From Asticcacaulis sp. UBA2476 (GTDB taxonomy: Bacteria; Pseudomonadota; Alphaproteobacteria; Caulobacterales; Caulobacteraceae), in NCBI GenBank assembly GCA_002342035.1, contig DDPE01000078.1, positions 62,001 to 126,000 on the forward strand: DNA of 64,000 nucleotides. The letters run 5' to 3'. Numbering within the stretch: the first letter of the stretch is position 1; each line of letters starts with the position of its first letter. A program made the translations under genes and the position numbers. Shown piece after piece: positions 34,742 through 44,300 of the stretch. The notes under the pieces are model-generated. The model searched no databases, was not told where the DNA came from, and saw only the letters and a list, made by a program, of their open reading frames with translations.

Positions 34742-35634
34742 ACCGTGCGATAGCGCAGCGCCGTCACCAGGGCTGACATGGCCGGCGACGACTGTCGGCG
34801 ACTGGGGTAATAGAGGTGATAGCCGGTAAAGGGTTCGCTCCAGTCCTGAAGCACGCGCACCAATCGTCCGGCTTTGATCAGATCCAGCACCTGATCCTCA
34901 GGGACGTAGGCAAGCCCAAGGCCATCGAGCGCGGAATTAATCCTGAGCGCCAGATTGTTGAAGACGAGTTGTCCATCGACCCGGACATTGATCTCCCGGC
35001 CTTCCTTTTCGAACTCCCACGGGAACAGTCCGCCATAGGTCGGCAACCGCATGTTGATGCAGTTGTGGGCCGTCAGATCCTGAGGCACGACGGGCGGTGC
35101 CCGTTCGGCAAAATAGGCTGGTGAACCAACGACCGCCATGCACATGTCCGGCCCTATGCGCGCGGCGATCATGTCCTTGGCGACCTGCTCTCCAAGACGA
35201 ACGCCGGCATCGAAGCGTTCGGCCACAATGTCGGTCAAGCCGTAATCGACGATGATTTCGACCGTGACATCTGGATATTGACGCAGAAAATCCGGCAAGG
35301 CGGGCTGAAGGACCGACACCGCCGCATGTTCACCGGCGGTTATGCGGATGGTGCCTGCGGGTCGATCGCGCAAAGCCGTCAAAGCGCCAAGCTCTGCGGT
35401 TATCTCTTCGAGCCGGGGGGCCAGCGTCCGCAGCAGGCGATCTCCGGCCTCCGTAGGCGATACACTGCGCGTTGTTCGTGTCAGAAGGCGTATACCCAGC
35501 CGTTCCTCCAGCGCGCGTATCGTCTGACTCAGGGCCGACTGGGAGACGCCGAGCTTCGCGGCCGCGCGTGTAAAGCTTTTTTCTTTTGCAACATGCGCAA
35601 AAGCCGCCAGGTCGTCAAAGCTCGGCACGGACAT
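34738..35634 (-). CDS. LysR-family transcriptional regulator
   Basis: A 298-residue LysR protein: N-terminal winged helix ('DDLAAFAHVAKEKSFTRAAA', 'LGVSQSALSQTIRALEERLG', 'RTTRSVSPTEAGDRLL') and a C-terminal periplasmic-binding-fold effector domain. It is transcribed away from the aldo/keto reductase at 35731, the usual arrangement in which the regulator controls the divergent gene. The stretch 'WEFEKEGREINVRVDGQLVF' and the conserved C-terminal region put it in the large group related to aldehyde, quinone or aromatic stress responses, but its effector cannot be deduced. The likely operator lies in 35635-35730. Confidence 0.92.
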   Translation of the reverse strand: MSVPSFDDLAAFAHVAKEKSFTRAAAKLGVSQSALSQTIRALEERLGIRLLTRTTRSVSPTEAGDRLLRTLAPRLEEITAELGALTALRDRPAGTIRITAGEHAAVSVLQPALPDFLRQYPDVTVEIIVDYGLTDIVAERFDAGVRLGEQVAKDMIAARIGPDMCMAVVGSPAYFAERAPPVVPQDLTAHNCINMRLPTYGGLFPWEFEKEGREINVRVDGQLVFNNLALRINSALDGLGLAYVPEDQVLDLIKAGRLVRVLQDWSEPFTGYHLYYPSRRQSSPAMSALVTALRYRTV

Positions 35635-35730
35635 TCATTAGCCTCTCTAATAATAGCATCCCGATTATAGCGTCTAATCCTGAGAGTTTGCATGAACTAA
35701 ATTAGACCTGCGCATAGAGGAACCAGATTT
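35635..35730. promoter_or_regulatory. divergent LysR/AKR promoter region with LysR-type boxes
   Basis: ATAAT (35650-35654) and ATTAT (35664-35668) form an interrupted palindrome of the size typical of LysR boxes. GTCTAAT (35672-35678) and ATTAGAC (35701-35707) form a second, wider inverted repeat. They lie between the two start codons, as expected for a LysR regulator controlling the divergent gene and itself. Confidence 0.55.
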
Positions 35731-36585
35731 ATGACTGAACATGTAATTCTGAACAACGGACTGTCCATGCCGGTTCTTGGATATGGCGTCTTTCAGATAC
35801 CCGATGCCGTCGAGTGTGAGCGTTGCGTTATCGACGCCATCGAGACGGGTTATCGTCTGATCGATACCGCCGCGTCTTACCTCAATGAAGCGGCGGTCGG
35901 TGCAGGTATCCGCAACAGCCGCATCGACCGGGACGAACTCTTCATCACCACCAAGCTTTGGGTGCAGGATACAGGCTATGAAAAGACGACAGCGGCAATC
36001 GACGGCTCGCTGAAGCGTCTGCAACTCGACTACCTCGATCTGTACCTGATCCATCAGCCATTCGGCGATGTGCACGGATCATGGCGGGCGATGGAAGCGG
36101 CCTACAAAAGCGGCAAGTTGCGGGCCATCGGTGTTAGCAACTTCCAACCCGATCGGCTGATGGACATCGTCGCGTTCAACGAAGTGACACCGGCCGTCAA
36201 CCAGATCGAGGTCAACCCCTTCCTGCAGCAGGGCGAAAGCGTGGACTTCATGAAAAGCATCGGGGTTCAGGCCGAAGCCTGGGCGCCGTTCGCCGAAGGC
36301 CGCAACGGGCTTTTCCAGAATGAAATCTTAGCGGACATCGCTCAGAAACATAGTAGATCGGTGGGTCAGGTCGTGTTGCGCTGGCTTGTTCAGCGGGGGA
36401 TTATCACCCTCGCAAAATCGGCTCGGAAAGAACGCATGGCTGAGAACATCGCCGTGCTCGACTTTCATCTCGATGACGAAGACATGTCGCGTATCACTAA
36501 GCTCGATACCAATACCAGTAGCTTCTTCTCACACCGCGATCCCGCGATGGTCAAATGGATGAGCGAACGCACGCTAGATATCTGA
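35731..36585 (+). CDS. aldo/keto reductase (2,5-diketo-gluconate reductase-like)
   Basis: A 284-residue NADPH-dependent reductase with the complete catalytic tetrad: Asp and Tyr in 'RLIDTAASYLNEAAVG', Lys in 'LFITTKLWVQ' and His in 'LYLIHQPFGD'. The cofactor segment 'ITLAKSARKERMAENIAV' is near the C-terminus. It is a cytoplasmic single-domain protein without a leader. It probably reduces an aldehyde or ketone, and is likely induced by the divergent LysR regulator. A second, larger and exported family member follows 42 bases downstream, so the two may work in linked compartments or on related substrates. Confidence 0.91.
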   Translation: MTEHVILNNGLSMPVLGYGVFQIPDAVECERCVIDAIETGYRLIDTAASYLNEAAVGAGIRNSRIDRDELFITTKLWVQDTGYEKTTAAIDGSLKRLQLDYLDLYLIHQPFGDVHGSWRAMEAAYKSGKLRAIGVSNFQPDRLMDIVAFNEVTPAVNQIEVNPFLQQGESVDFMKSIGVQAEAWAPFAEGRNGLFQNEILADIAQKHSRSVGQVVLRWLVQRGIITLAKSARKERMAENIAVLDFHLDDEDMSRITKLDTNTSSFFSHRDPAMVKWMSERTLDI

Positions 36586-36627
36586 TTACGACCTATCACC
36601 TGACAAACTGACGACTGGAGCACCACC

Positions 36628-37788
36628 ATGACCGATACCCCGCCAAGCAAGAATACACCAAAGCAAATCCACCGCAGACAGGTGCTGTTCGCCAGTGCTG
36701 CGGCCGGAGCCACGCCGCTGGTGGCGGCCGCGCAGGCACAGTCTGCCCCATCGAAACCGGCCAAAGCGGCTCTGACCGCCCGACGCAAGCTGGGCGCGCT
36801 GGAGGTGTCGGCGGTCGGACTTGGCGTTCAGAACATGAGCCGAACATACCAGACCACGGTCCCAAACCGGTCTGAGATGCACAACATCATCCGCAAGGCG
36901 TTCGACAACGGCGTCACGTTTTACGACGCCGCAGAAGCCTATGGCCCTTTGGAGGTCGAACGTATCCTTGGCGAAGGCGTGCAGCCGTTTCGGAACAAGA
37001 TCGTCATCGCTACCAAATTCGGCTGGAATATCGATCAGGAAACGGGTCGCCGCCTGCCCGGCCTGAACAGTCGTCCGGATCATATCAAGCTGGTCGTCGA
37101 GGGCATGCTGAAGCGCCTGCGTACCGATCGCATCGATCTGCTTTACCAGCACCGCGTCGATCCGCAGGTTCCGATTGAGGATGTCGCGGGTGTCATCTCC
37201 GACCTTATGAAAGAGGGTAAGGTTCTCCATTGGGGCCTTTCGGAAATGGGCCTTGGCACGCTGCGCCGGGCGCACGCGGCGACCCCGGTCACTGCCGTGC
37301 AGAGTGAATACTCTATGCTCTGGCGCGGGCCAGAGGCCGAAGTTATCCCGACTTGTGAGGAACTTGGCATCGGCTTCGTGCCCTGGAGCCCGCTCGGTGT
37401 CGGCTTTCTGACAGGGGCGATTGATGAGGGCACCAACTACGCAGACGGCGACATCCGCAAGTCCGAATCCCGCTTCGCCAAGGAAAATCTGCCCAACAAT
37501 CTGAAGCTTGTGGCCCTGCTCAAGAGTTGGGCAGAGCGCATACAGGCCCAACCCGGTCAAATCGCCCTGGCGTGGCTGCTCGCCCAAAAGCCATGGATTG
37601 TACCGATCCCCGGCACGACCCAGATGGCGCATATGCTGGAAAATACCGGCGCGGCTCAGGTTCGATTTACCTCCGCCGAACTTCGGGAACTGAATGACGG
37701 TGTCTCTGCGATACAGATGCAGGGCGCGCGTCTGCCCGAAGGCGTGTTGCGGTTCTCGAATGTCGAAGCCCCGCCAAAACCTGATTAA
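36628..37788 (+). CDS. aldo/keto reductase with twin-arginine leader
   Basis: A 386-residue reductase of the Tas/YghZ-like branch. The tetrad is present: 'FYDAAEAYGPLEVER' (Asp, Tyr), 'IVIATKFGW' (Lys) and 'IDLLYQHRVDP' (His). Cofactor motif 'IPGTTQMAHMLENTGA' occurs near residue 330. It begins with a likely Tat leader ('IHRRQVLFASAAAGATPLVA', cleavage near AQAQ), suggesting that a nicotinamide enzyme is exported with bound cofactor; this is seen in some annotated AKRs but is still puzzling. It is co-directional with the LysR-controlled gene upstream and the lipoprotein flavodoxin downstream (12-base gap). Confidence 0.88.
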   Translation: MTDTPPSKNTPKQIHRRQVLFASAAAGATPLVAAAQAQSAPSKPAKAALTARRKLGALEVSAVGLGVQNMSRTYQTTVPNRSEMHNIIRKAFDNGVTFYDAAEAYGPLEVERILGEGVQPFRNKIVIATKFGWNIDQETGRRLPGLNSRPDHIKLVVEGMLKRLRTDRIDLLYQHRVDPQVPIEDVAGVISDLMKEGKVLHWGLSEMGLGTLRRAHAATPVTAVQSEYSMLWRGPEAEVIPTCEELGIGFVPWSPLGVGFLTGAIDEGTNYADGDIRKSESRFAKENLPNNLKLVALLKSWAERIQAQPGQIALAWLLAQKPWIVPIPGTTQMAHMLENTGAAQVRFTSAELRELNDGVSAIQMQGARLPEGVLRFSNVEAPPKPD

Positions 37789-37800
37789 AGGAGAGATGTC

Positions 37801-38385
37801 ATGACGGCAGATCTATCCCGCCGCATGGTGCTGGCCGCGCCGGTGTTGCTGTCCGCCTGTGCCGACACAAGCGTGAGTGCGGCCCCGGCGGACGTGAAAC
37901 AGGGAACGAATTCCAAACTTCTGGTCGCCTATTTCACGCGCTCCGGCAATACCAAGGTGATTGCAGGCACGGTTCAGCGGGCCCTTGTCGCTGATCTGTT
38001 CGAAATCCGCCCGGCGAAAGCCTATCCGGAGGATTACGAACAGACCGTTGAGCAGGCGCGGCAGGAGCGAGACCGGGGGTATGAGCCTCCATTGGCGGCA
38101 ACCGTTAAGGATATCGGTTCTTACGACACGGTATTCCTCGCGTTTCCAATATGGGGCGAGACGGCGCCCCCCATCATCAGGTCGTTTCTTAAGGCCCACG
38201 ATCTTTCCGGTAAAACGCTGCGCCCGTTGATCACACACGGTGGTTTTGGCCCCGGCAACAGTGCCTCGGTGCTAAAAAGCCACGCGCCTGCGGCCCGGAT
38301 TGAACAGCCCTTTATTATGGAGGCGGATCAGGAAAGACGCACGCTCAATACGGTAACCGGCTGGCTCAGCCAGACAGGGCTGTGA
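37801..38385 (+). CDS. flavodoxin-family protein with lipobox
   Basis: A 194-residue flavodoxin-like protein: phosphate-binding loop 'YFTRSGNTKVIAG' (about residue 45), 'FLAFPIWGETAPP' and 'LITHGGFGPGNSA' flanking the FMN ring. Upstream lies a short leader ending 'PVLLSAC', a lipobox, so it is probably anchored outside the cytoplasm. Its stop TGA is the first triplet of what looks like the inverted repeat of an IS3-type element (TGAACCGCCCCGG), meaning the C-terminus may have been cut and supplied with a new stop by that insertion. The core flavodoxin fold is complete, so function may survive. Confidence 0.86.
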   Translation: MTADLSRRMVLAAPVLLSACADTSVSAAPADVKQGTNSKLLVAYFTRSGNTKVIAGTVQRALVADLFEIRPAKAYPEDYEQTVEQARQERDRGYEPPLAATVKDIGSYDTVFLAFPIWGETAPPIIRSFLKAHDLSGKTLRPLITHGGFGPGNSASVLKSHAPAARIEQPFIMEADQERRTLNTVTGWLSQTGL

Positions 38386-38514
38386 ACCGCCCCGGATTTG
38401 CCGGAAGCCCTAACTCAATAGTAGGATGGGCCTATGACAAACAAAACGGCGAATAAATTTCCCCCCGAGATCCGTGAGCGCTCTGTGCGGATGGTTCTCG
38501 ATCATGAAGACGCT
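38383..38514 (+). mobile_element. IS3-family insertion sequence remnant (5' end)
   Basis: Begins with TGAACCGCCCCGGATTTGCC, the look of an IS3-family terminal repeat, followed by a transposase OrfA start at ATG 38434. The first ~27 residues (KFPPEIRERSVRMVLDHED) are the classic N-terminus of the OrfA helix-turn-helix. After about 38514 the frame runs into antisense integrase sequence and stops at 38547. The rest of the element is missing, so this is a deletion remnant joined to the broken integrase. Confidence 0.7.
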
Positions 38515-38915
38515 ATACCGTTGAGTTCTTTGAGTTCGCGTTCATGACCAAATTTAAGATTGTCATTGATGCGTTTACTCTGCCAGCGGTCGATGGCGGC
38601 GATAATCTGATCAGGGGTAAATAGCGCCGCAACCTCTTTCGCTTCAACCGGCGACGGAGTGGATTTCGACTTCCAAAGGCGGATCACATCGTTAACCGCT
38701 TCGATGTTCTGTCGGTGCGTGATTAATTGAGCGCTCGTCGGCTTTCCCGATGCCGGAACACTATCAATCCGTTGATTCATGATCAATTGCTTCCGCTGCG
38801 CATACTCTGGAAAAGCTGACCGATATTCCTCTGGAATAGGATATCTGGTCAGATACCAGCCGCGTGTTTGCGTCATGTAAGGCGGAAGATTTTTGTTCTT
38901 ATTGGGACGCCCCAT
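38502..38915 (-). pseudogene. tyrosine integrase, N-terminal remnant (island 1)
   Basis: Starts at ATG 38915 with 'MGRPNKNKNLPPYMTQTRGW', the N-terminal signature of a tyrosine-integrase family whose proteins begin GRPxxNxxLPxYM. About 134 residues continue, including 'TPDQIIAAIDRWQSKR', before the sequence runs into the IS3 remnant and stops at 38502. The whole catalytic domain (Arg, His-x-x-Arg, Tyr) is missing, so it is dead. It reads away from the 57-bp AT-rich repeat and the TGGCTG core, the usual position of an integrase beside its attachment site. The second copy, at 48583-48833, starts the same way. Confidence 0.75.
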
Positions 38916-38933
38916 TTGTAGCAAACGGTGCTG

Positions 38934-38990
38934 ACAATACCCTATATTTCTTAATGTTTTTGAAAAATATAGAGAAAAAGAAAGTGGCTG
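38934..38990. repeat. integrase-side attachment repeat, copy 1 (57 bp)
   Basis: Identical to 48839-48895 except for one substitution and two single-base indels. It is AT-rich, can form a hairpin (CTATATTTC / GAAAAATATAG), and ends in the core TGGCTG. In the second copy the core is the 3' end of tRNA-Gln. This makes 38985-38990 the junction between islands 1 and 2. Confidence 0.85.
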
Positions 38991-39244
38991 AGATTTGCAC
39001 GCGAGTTTAGAACACTTTGCTTGGCTCCCGATAGAGTTTTGAAGGAAAAACTGGAGGCAATACGGCGCGATGAATTCGGCTGGTTGCGTCGAACGGGTCC
39101 ATAAGCGCACAACTCATCTTTATATTCCTATAGATCATCTCCATTAATTCCATTTTGCGAGAAATAAACTGCGATATATCTTCACCACATTGATACGGAG
39201 GTATATCGCAGTGCCCTTACGCCCTCGCAAGTTCCAACTCGCGC
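38985..39244 (+). repeat. island-end repeat, copy 2 (~260 bp)
   Basis: Counterpart of 9326-9586. The first ~115 bases from the core differ at only two positions; after that differences cluster in the loop of the CTGCGATATA / TATATCGCAG inverted repeat (39169-39210 region). The open frame from the core also ends with TAA here. The similarity fades out after about 39244. Confidence 0.85.
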
Positions 39245-39352
39245 ACAAAACGGAAATGCACATGGGTAGGTCTCCGTGTGCGCATTTCACCTCGAAAGCA
39301 GACAAAGGTTTGTACCTTCCTGGAGCGAACTTTAAACTACACTCAATCTGCT

Positions 39353-41272
39353 TTAGTGCTGTAGCTGAGCTTCCGCCCAATTCGCTGCAGTCGGCGTCTG
39401 ACCGCCCCCTACCGAACGAGTGATAAGCTCGATCACCTTGATGCCTTTTATGTCAGCCTGAAGCGCTATCGGTGCCGCACCGTAGCTCAGCGGAATCGAC
39501 TTCGTTAGCAGCTTGCCGTCGCCAAAGACTAAGAACTGCACCGTAGACGCTTGGTTGCGAGCGGCGACGTCAATGCCGACCTTAACTGAGAATCGTTTAA
39601 ATTCTCCGTCGTTGCGCACTTCGATGCGTGAATTGGCGAAGACGCCCAGCCCATACTTGAAGTGCTGATTGCCTACCGTAATCCGAGTCCCGTAGACGCT
39701 AACGTCCGGCTGTGCGGCACCTGTACGGGCGTAAATGCCGATCTCATTTTTTACGTCGTCAGCACCCGGCGCCTTATGGTCTTCTGCGGTAACGCCCGCA
39801 TCAGGAAAGCTCACCCCCTCAACCGCGACATTCACGCGCGCTGGAATTTCCGACAGGTAGACCCCGTTTTTCAATAGGCGTGTGCCCGCGGCCTCGAAAA
39901 CCATCGTCTCATGTGGTGCCAGCGTAAAGGCTCGCTTTCCCTTGAAAACTGGCAGAGTTTCTTTCGTCCACAGATCGCGCAAGGCAATCGAGCCTTTCGG
40001 GTCAAGCTTCAGGTGTGCGCTGGTCAGGTCCACTGTTTGCGCGACGTTCGAACGATTGAACAGAGCAACCGCTGTCTTGCCGTTGCTCAGCGTCTTGACA
40101 ATAATGTGCACCTCGTTTGAGCGCCAAACCAGAATGCCCTGGTTGCCTGCCTTGTCTTGATTCACATTGATCAGATCGCGATTACCCCAGATATCGAGCA
40201 AAGCCTTCGGGGCTTCTCTCAGGTCATAACCGATTAGCAATGGGGCATTGATCATCGCCCAGAGAGAGAAGTGACTACGCGCCTCCGTCAGATGGTTAGT
40301 ATCGAACTCGCCCTTACCTATGAACAGCATGTCAGGATCGTTCCACGCACCGGGTCGGGCGTAAAGAGCGCGGGTCGCAACACTGTCATAGGAGCGGAGC
40401 ATGGCGTTCCAGTTAGCGGAAATGTCCGGGCTGGTGCGCCACGCATTCCCGACCTTATTGCCCCAGGTGCGCACGTCGCCTGTACCCCAGGTGCAGATCG
40501 ACAGGACATAATCGCCGTCGGGATTATACGTTTTCAGAGCCCCGGCCACTTCAGCATACATGGTTTGAATGCGGTCCGCCTGATCCGCCGCCGGTTTCTT
40601 GCGAACAATTACCGCTTCATGCGGCGCATATTCGGCGCCTTTCAGGCCCCGCCCGCCGGGTGCAAAATCGGCCAGGCCGCAGGCATCAACCTTCACATAA
40701 TCGAAACCCCAATCGCTAAAAAAAAGCTTGATGTCCTGATCGACATGGCCTTCCAGCCCAACCTCACGTTCCTTGACCGAGCCTTCGGGCAGGTTAGGCG
40801 AGTGAAGGTCCCACGCCTGAGAGCACGCGTTGCGGCCAATGTCAGTATAGATACCCGTCTTCAGACCCATTCCGTGAATACGGTCTACGAACGGCCTGAA
40901 GGTGGTATCAACCTGCCCCGGAACGCTCGCGCTTGGGAACAAGTTGGTGCGAATTTCAAGACGCCCGTCCGTCTGGCGCCGCTTCAGCCACCAGCCGTCG
41001 TCGATATTGACGTAGACATAGCCAAGCTTAGCCAACCCCGTATCAATCAGGGCTTGGGCCGACCCAATGACCTTTTCCTCGGTGATCTCCGTACGGAATG
41101 CATTCCACGAATTCCAACCCATCGGAGGAGTCTGCGCTTTGCCAGCCTGATGCGCGGTCCAGCGGCCGGAAGGCTGGAGGGCGTCAGCAGTTTCGGCGAG
41201 AGCGGTGGCACCGGACAGTACGCCCATGACGGCGACACTTGCCAAAACGATCCGCCTGAAGCTCAATTTCAT
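39353..41272 (-). CDS. GH27 alpha-galactosidase with NPCBM-type C-terminal domain
   Basis: A 639-residue secreted enzyme. A signal peptide ends near 'GATALAE'. The GH27 barrel shows 'TPPMGWNSWNAFRTEITEE', 'YVYVNIDDGWW', the nucleophile Asp in 'FDYVKVDACGLAD' and the acid/base Asp in 'ARPGAWNDPDMLFIG'. A beta domain follows to about residue 450. The last ~150 residues resemble an NPCBM module ('HFKYGLGVFANSRIEV', 'FSVKVGIDVAARNQ'), which helps bind carbohydrate. It should release terminal alpha-galactose, for example from galactomannan or decorated pectin. It is the last gene of the island 2 operon, 54 bases after GH78. Confidence 0.91.
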   Translation of the reverse strand: MKLSFRRIVLASVAVMGVLSGATALAETADALQPSGRWTAHQAGKAQTPPMGWNSWNAFRTEITEEKVIGSAQALIDTGLAKLGYVYVNIDDGWWLKRRQTDGRLEIRTNLFPSASVPGQVDTTFRPFVDRIHGMGLKTGIYTDIGRNACSQAWDLHSPNLPEGSVKEREVGLEGHVDQDIKLFFSDWGFDYVKVDACGLADFAPGGRGLKGAEYAPHEAVIVRKKPAADQADRIQTMYAEVAGALKTYNPDGDYVLSICTWGTGDVRTWGNKVGNAWRTSPDISANWNAMLRSYDSVATRALYARPGAWNDPDMLFIGKGEFDTNHLTEARSHFSLWAMINAPLLIGYDLREAPKALLDIWGNRDLINVNQDKAGNQGILVWRSNEVHIIVKTLSNGKTAVALFNRSNVAQTVDLTSAHLKLDPKGSIALRDLWTKETLPVFKGKRAFTLAPHETMVFEAAGTRLLKNGVYLSEIPARVNVAVEGVSFPDAGVTAEDHKAPGADDVKNEIGIYARTGAAQPDVSVYGTRITVGNQHFKYGLGVFANSRIEVRNDGEFKRFSVKVGIDVAARNQASTVQFLVFGDGKLLTKSIPLSYGAAPIALQADIKGIKVIELITRSVGGGQTPTAANWAEAQLQH

Positions 41273-41326
41273 CTTTCCATTCCTGTCAAATAAACCGTTG
41301 ATGTCTCACCGTTGGGGTAGCTTGGC

Positions 41327-44300
41327 CTATGCGCTAACAAGGAACCGATAGGTGCCCGAGCCAACCCGCACGACCGTGCGCCCGTCCCTCGGCCCGTCCA
41401 CGCGAATTTCCTTACGGCGCGTCAGAGCTTTACCGCCCTCCCTGATTTTGGCCACGGATACCGTTGGCAAATACAATTCGGCTTCGGTATTGGCCGGTAC
41501 GGTGAGATCGAGACTGAAGCCGGTCGCCGACTGCGCCCACTGAGTGCGAATAAGGCCCGATACCGAACGATACTCACCGCCGCCTGCCTTTACACGGGGG
41601 TCGATGACCGGATTGACGCGGAACCGGCGGAAGCCCGGCTCTATCGGATCAATGCCAGCGATCCGGCGATAGACGAAGCCGTTGATCGCCCCGAGCGCAT
41701 AGTGGTTGAACGAGTTCATCGATACATCGCCGGTATCGCTGTTCCAACGCTCCCAGGTCGTCGTCGCGCCGCGTGCCACCATGTATCCCCACGATGGGAA
41801 TTCAGTGCGGAGCAGCAGGTCGTAAACTATATCGGCAAAACCCGCATCGGCCAGAACATCGAGGCTGTTTGGTGTGCCGAGAAAGCCCGTTGTCAGCAGA
41901 TTGCCACGGCGGATAATATTGCCCTTCAGCTTGTCGGCGACAGCCTTCCGTCGAGCTTCCGGCACAAGTTTGTAGCGCAGAGCCAGAATGTACGAAGTTT
42001 GGGAATCGTTACCGACCGTGCCGTCCGCTTCAATGAAGGTCGTGTTGAAAGCCGTGGTGATATCGGCGGACAGTTTCGTATACCGAGCGACCGCTTCGCT
42101 ACGGTTTGTGGCGCGTGCCATGTCGATCATCAGATCGACCGACTGTTTCCAGCACGCCGTGCCGATCAGGTCTTTCGGCGTTGTCGGATCGCCCGGCTTC
42201 ACCGCATCAAGCGCCAGCCAGTCGGCGTAATCCGAGCCTCGGCGTTTGGTCCAGATGAAATTTTCCGCCTGACCTGCTACGAAGGCGATATGCCGGACCA
42301 TCATGTCCCAGTTCTGGTCGATGATCGTCGTGTCGCCGTAGCGCTGCCACACCGTCCACGGCAAGGTAACTGCGGCGTCGGCCCAGCCAGGTGTCGCGCC
42401 GCGCGCGCCGCTGGCGCCCCAGCCGGTCGGGCAGATTTCCGGCACAACGCCCTCGGCGGTTTGCGAGTCACGCAAATCGCCCATCCACTGCCGGGTGAAG
42501 CTGGCGACGTCCATATTGAATGCGGCGGTATCCCAGAACACATTGGCATCGCCTAACCAAGCCATACGCTCGTCGCGTTGCGGACAATCGGTCGGCACGC
42601 CCATAAAGTTGGAACGCTGGCTCCACAAATTATTCTGCCAGCCCTGCATAATCAGGGCGTTACCGATACGCAGATGCCCAGTCTGCGCCACATGACTGTG
42701 GATGACAATGCCGGTGATGTCGTCTGGTTTGGGCGCTTGCCGCAAGCCGGTCACCTCGACATAGCGAAAACCGTGATAGGTGAAACGCGGCTCCCAGACC
42801 TCACCTTGCGTCGCGCCTTTCAGCGTATAGTGATCGGCGGCGCGCGCCGTACGCAGGTTGGACTGATCGATACTGCCATCGGCCTTGAGCACCTCGGCAA
42901 ATTTCAACGTCACGCGATCACCGGCCTGTCCCCTGACCTTTAGCCGCACCCAACCGGCGAAGTTCTGGCCAAGGTCGATGACCCAGCCGTCGCCAGATGG
43001 TTTCACGCTTTTCGCTGGCAACGTATCTGTCCGGCGGATCGGCGGTGTAATCATGCCGATGAGTTGCCCTTTAGGTGACGGCACGACAGCGGCCTCCGCC
43101 CATTCGGGTCCGGCCTTAAAGCCCGATGCGTCCCAGCCCGGCTGCTCCAGGCGGGCATCGTAATCTTCACCGTCGTAGATTTCGCAGAAGGTGACCGGTG
43201 ACGGCGCTAAAGCCCAGTCTTTTCCGGTCTGCACGATTTCGCGCGTACCGTCCGAATAGGCGATTTCAAGTTGCGCTCTCAGGCGGATCGGTATGTCACC
43301 GAAGCCGTAACGCCCCTTCGACAGGATGCGCCCGGCATGCCAACCGTCACCGACCAACGCGCCAAGGGTGTTCGGGCCGGCGGCAAGTTGCGCCGTCACA
43401 TCATGCACGCGATAGAAAATGCGTTTCTGACTGTCGGTCCATTCCGGTGCGAGCAGGTCATCACCGACCTTTCTGCCATTGAGAAATAGCTCATAGACCC
43501 CCAGCGCTGTGACGTAGATCCGCGCCGATCTAATCGCGCGCTGCACATCGAAGTCCTTGCGCAAAGCGGCGGCTCCGGCGCTGGGGAATGGCATCTGGGA
43601 TTTGAGATCCCGTATTACGGCCGGCCATCTCCGGTCATCGAATTCCGGTGCGGACCAGCCGTCCGCTTCGATATCGGAGATTTTTGCGTCCTTGGCGGTA
43701 AAACGTACTATTCGTCCGTCATTCAATCTCGCCCGCAGCAACAGCGCCGCTGTCAGTTCACCTTTGCGGAAATTAGGGGCGAGACTATCGCCTTCCAGCG
43801 CAATACACAGGGTGTGCTTACCTTTCGGTATAGAAAACGCCGTGTTCTGCGCCAACGGCCAGCCCCATTCGACTTTGTCCGTCGCCGGGACGCTCAGGGG
43901 CTCACCGTCGATAAAGACTTTGACCGAAGATGTTACGGCCATGATCAATATTAAATCGGCATCAGTTTCGAGCGCAAAACCCATGCGGAAGTAGCGGTTC
44001 TTCGATTCCGTCGCGGGTCCGGTCATCCAGTAAAGTCCGGCGTCGCGGTCAGCACGCCGCGATTCGACTTCGGCGCCGATCCAGTCTGCCGTCCAGTCTG
44101 ACGGCTGAAGTAGTCCCATTTCCCAGAAAGCCGCAGAGCTTACGGCCCGATTCCCCATGTTGTCCCACACGGTAACGCGCCACCAGACACGCTGGCGCGA
44201 TATCAAAGGCGGTCCGCCGTAAGGGATGTCGAAGCTGCGGTTCGAAGCCACCTTGTCGCTGTCCCACAGATCGGCCTTGCCCATGCTCAAGGCATCTGAC

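Larger units (their letters stand above)
9326..38990. mobile_element. genomic island 1 (pectin-degradation island, tRNA-Gln tandem array, distal copy)
   Basis: The segment is bounded by TGGCTG at 9326-9331 and 38985-38990, the same six bases as the 3' end of tRNA-Gln with its CCA (48890-48895). Its left end is a ~260-bp sequence repeated at the left end of island 2. Its right end is a truncated tyrosine-integrase gene plus a 57-bp stretch shared with the right end of island 2. Cargo: FecI/FecR/TonB receptor, GH35, two PL11, GH42, DUF4450, PL26-like, two IclR regulators, a small recombinase, a hydrolase/redox module and an IS3 remnant. The structure is seen in the sequence; integration at tRNA-Gln is inference. 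Its own integrase is broken, so it is probably immobile by itself. Confidence 0.7.

Noticed and set aside
38916..39110. Upstream extension of the integrase reading frame across the island junction.
   Set aside because: It runs through the AT-rich repeat, core and end repeat, has no integrase similarity, and the family starts at GRP.
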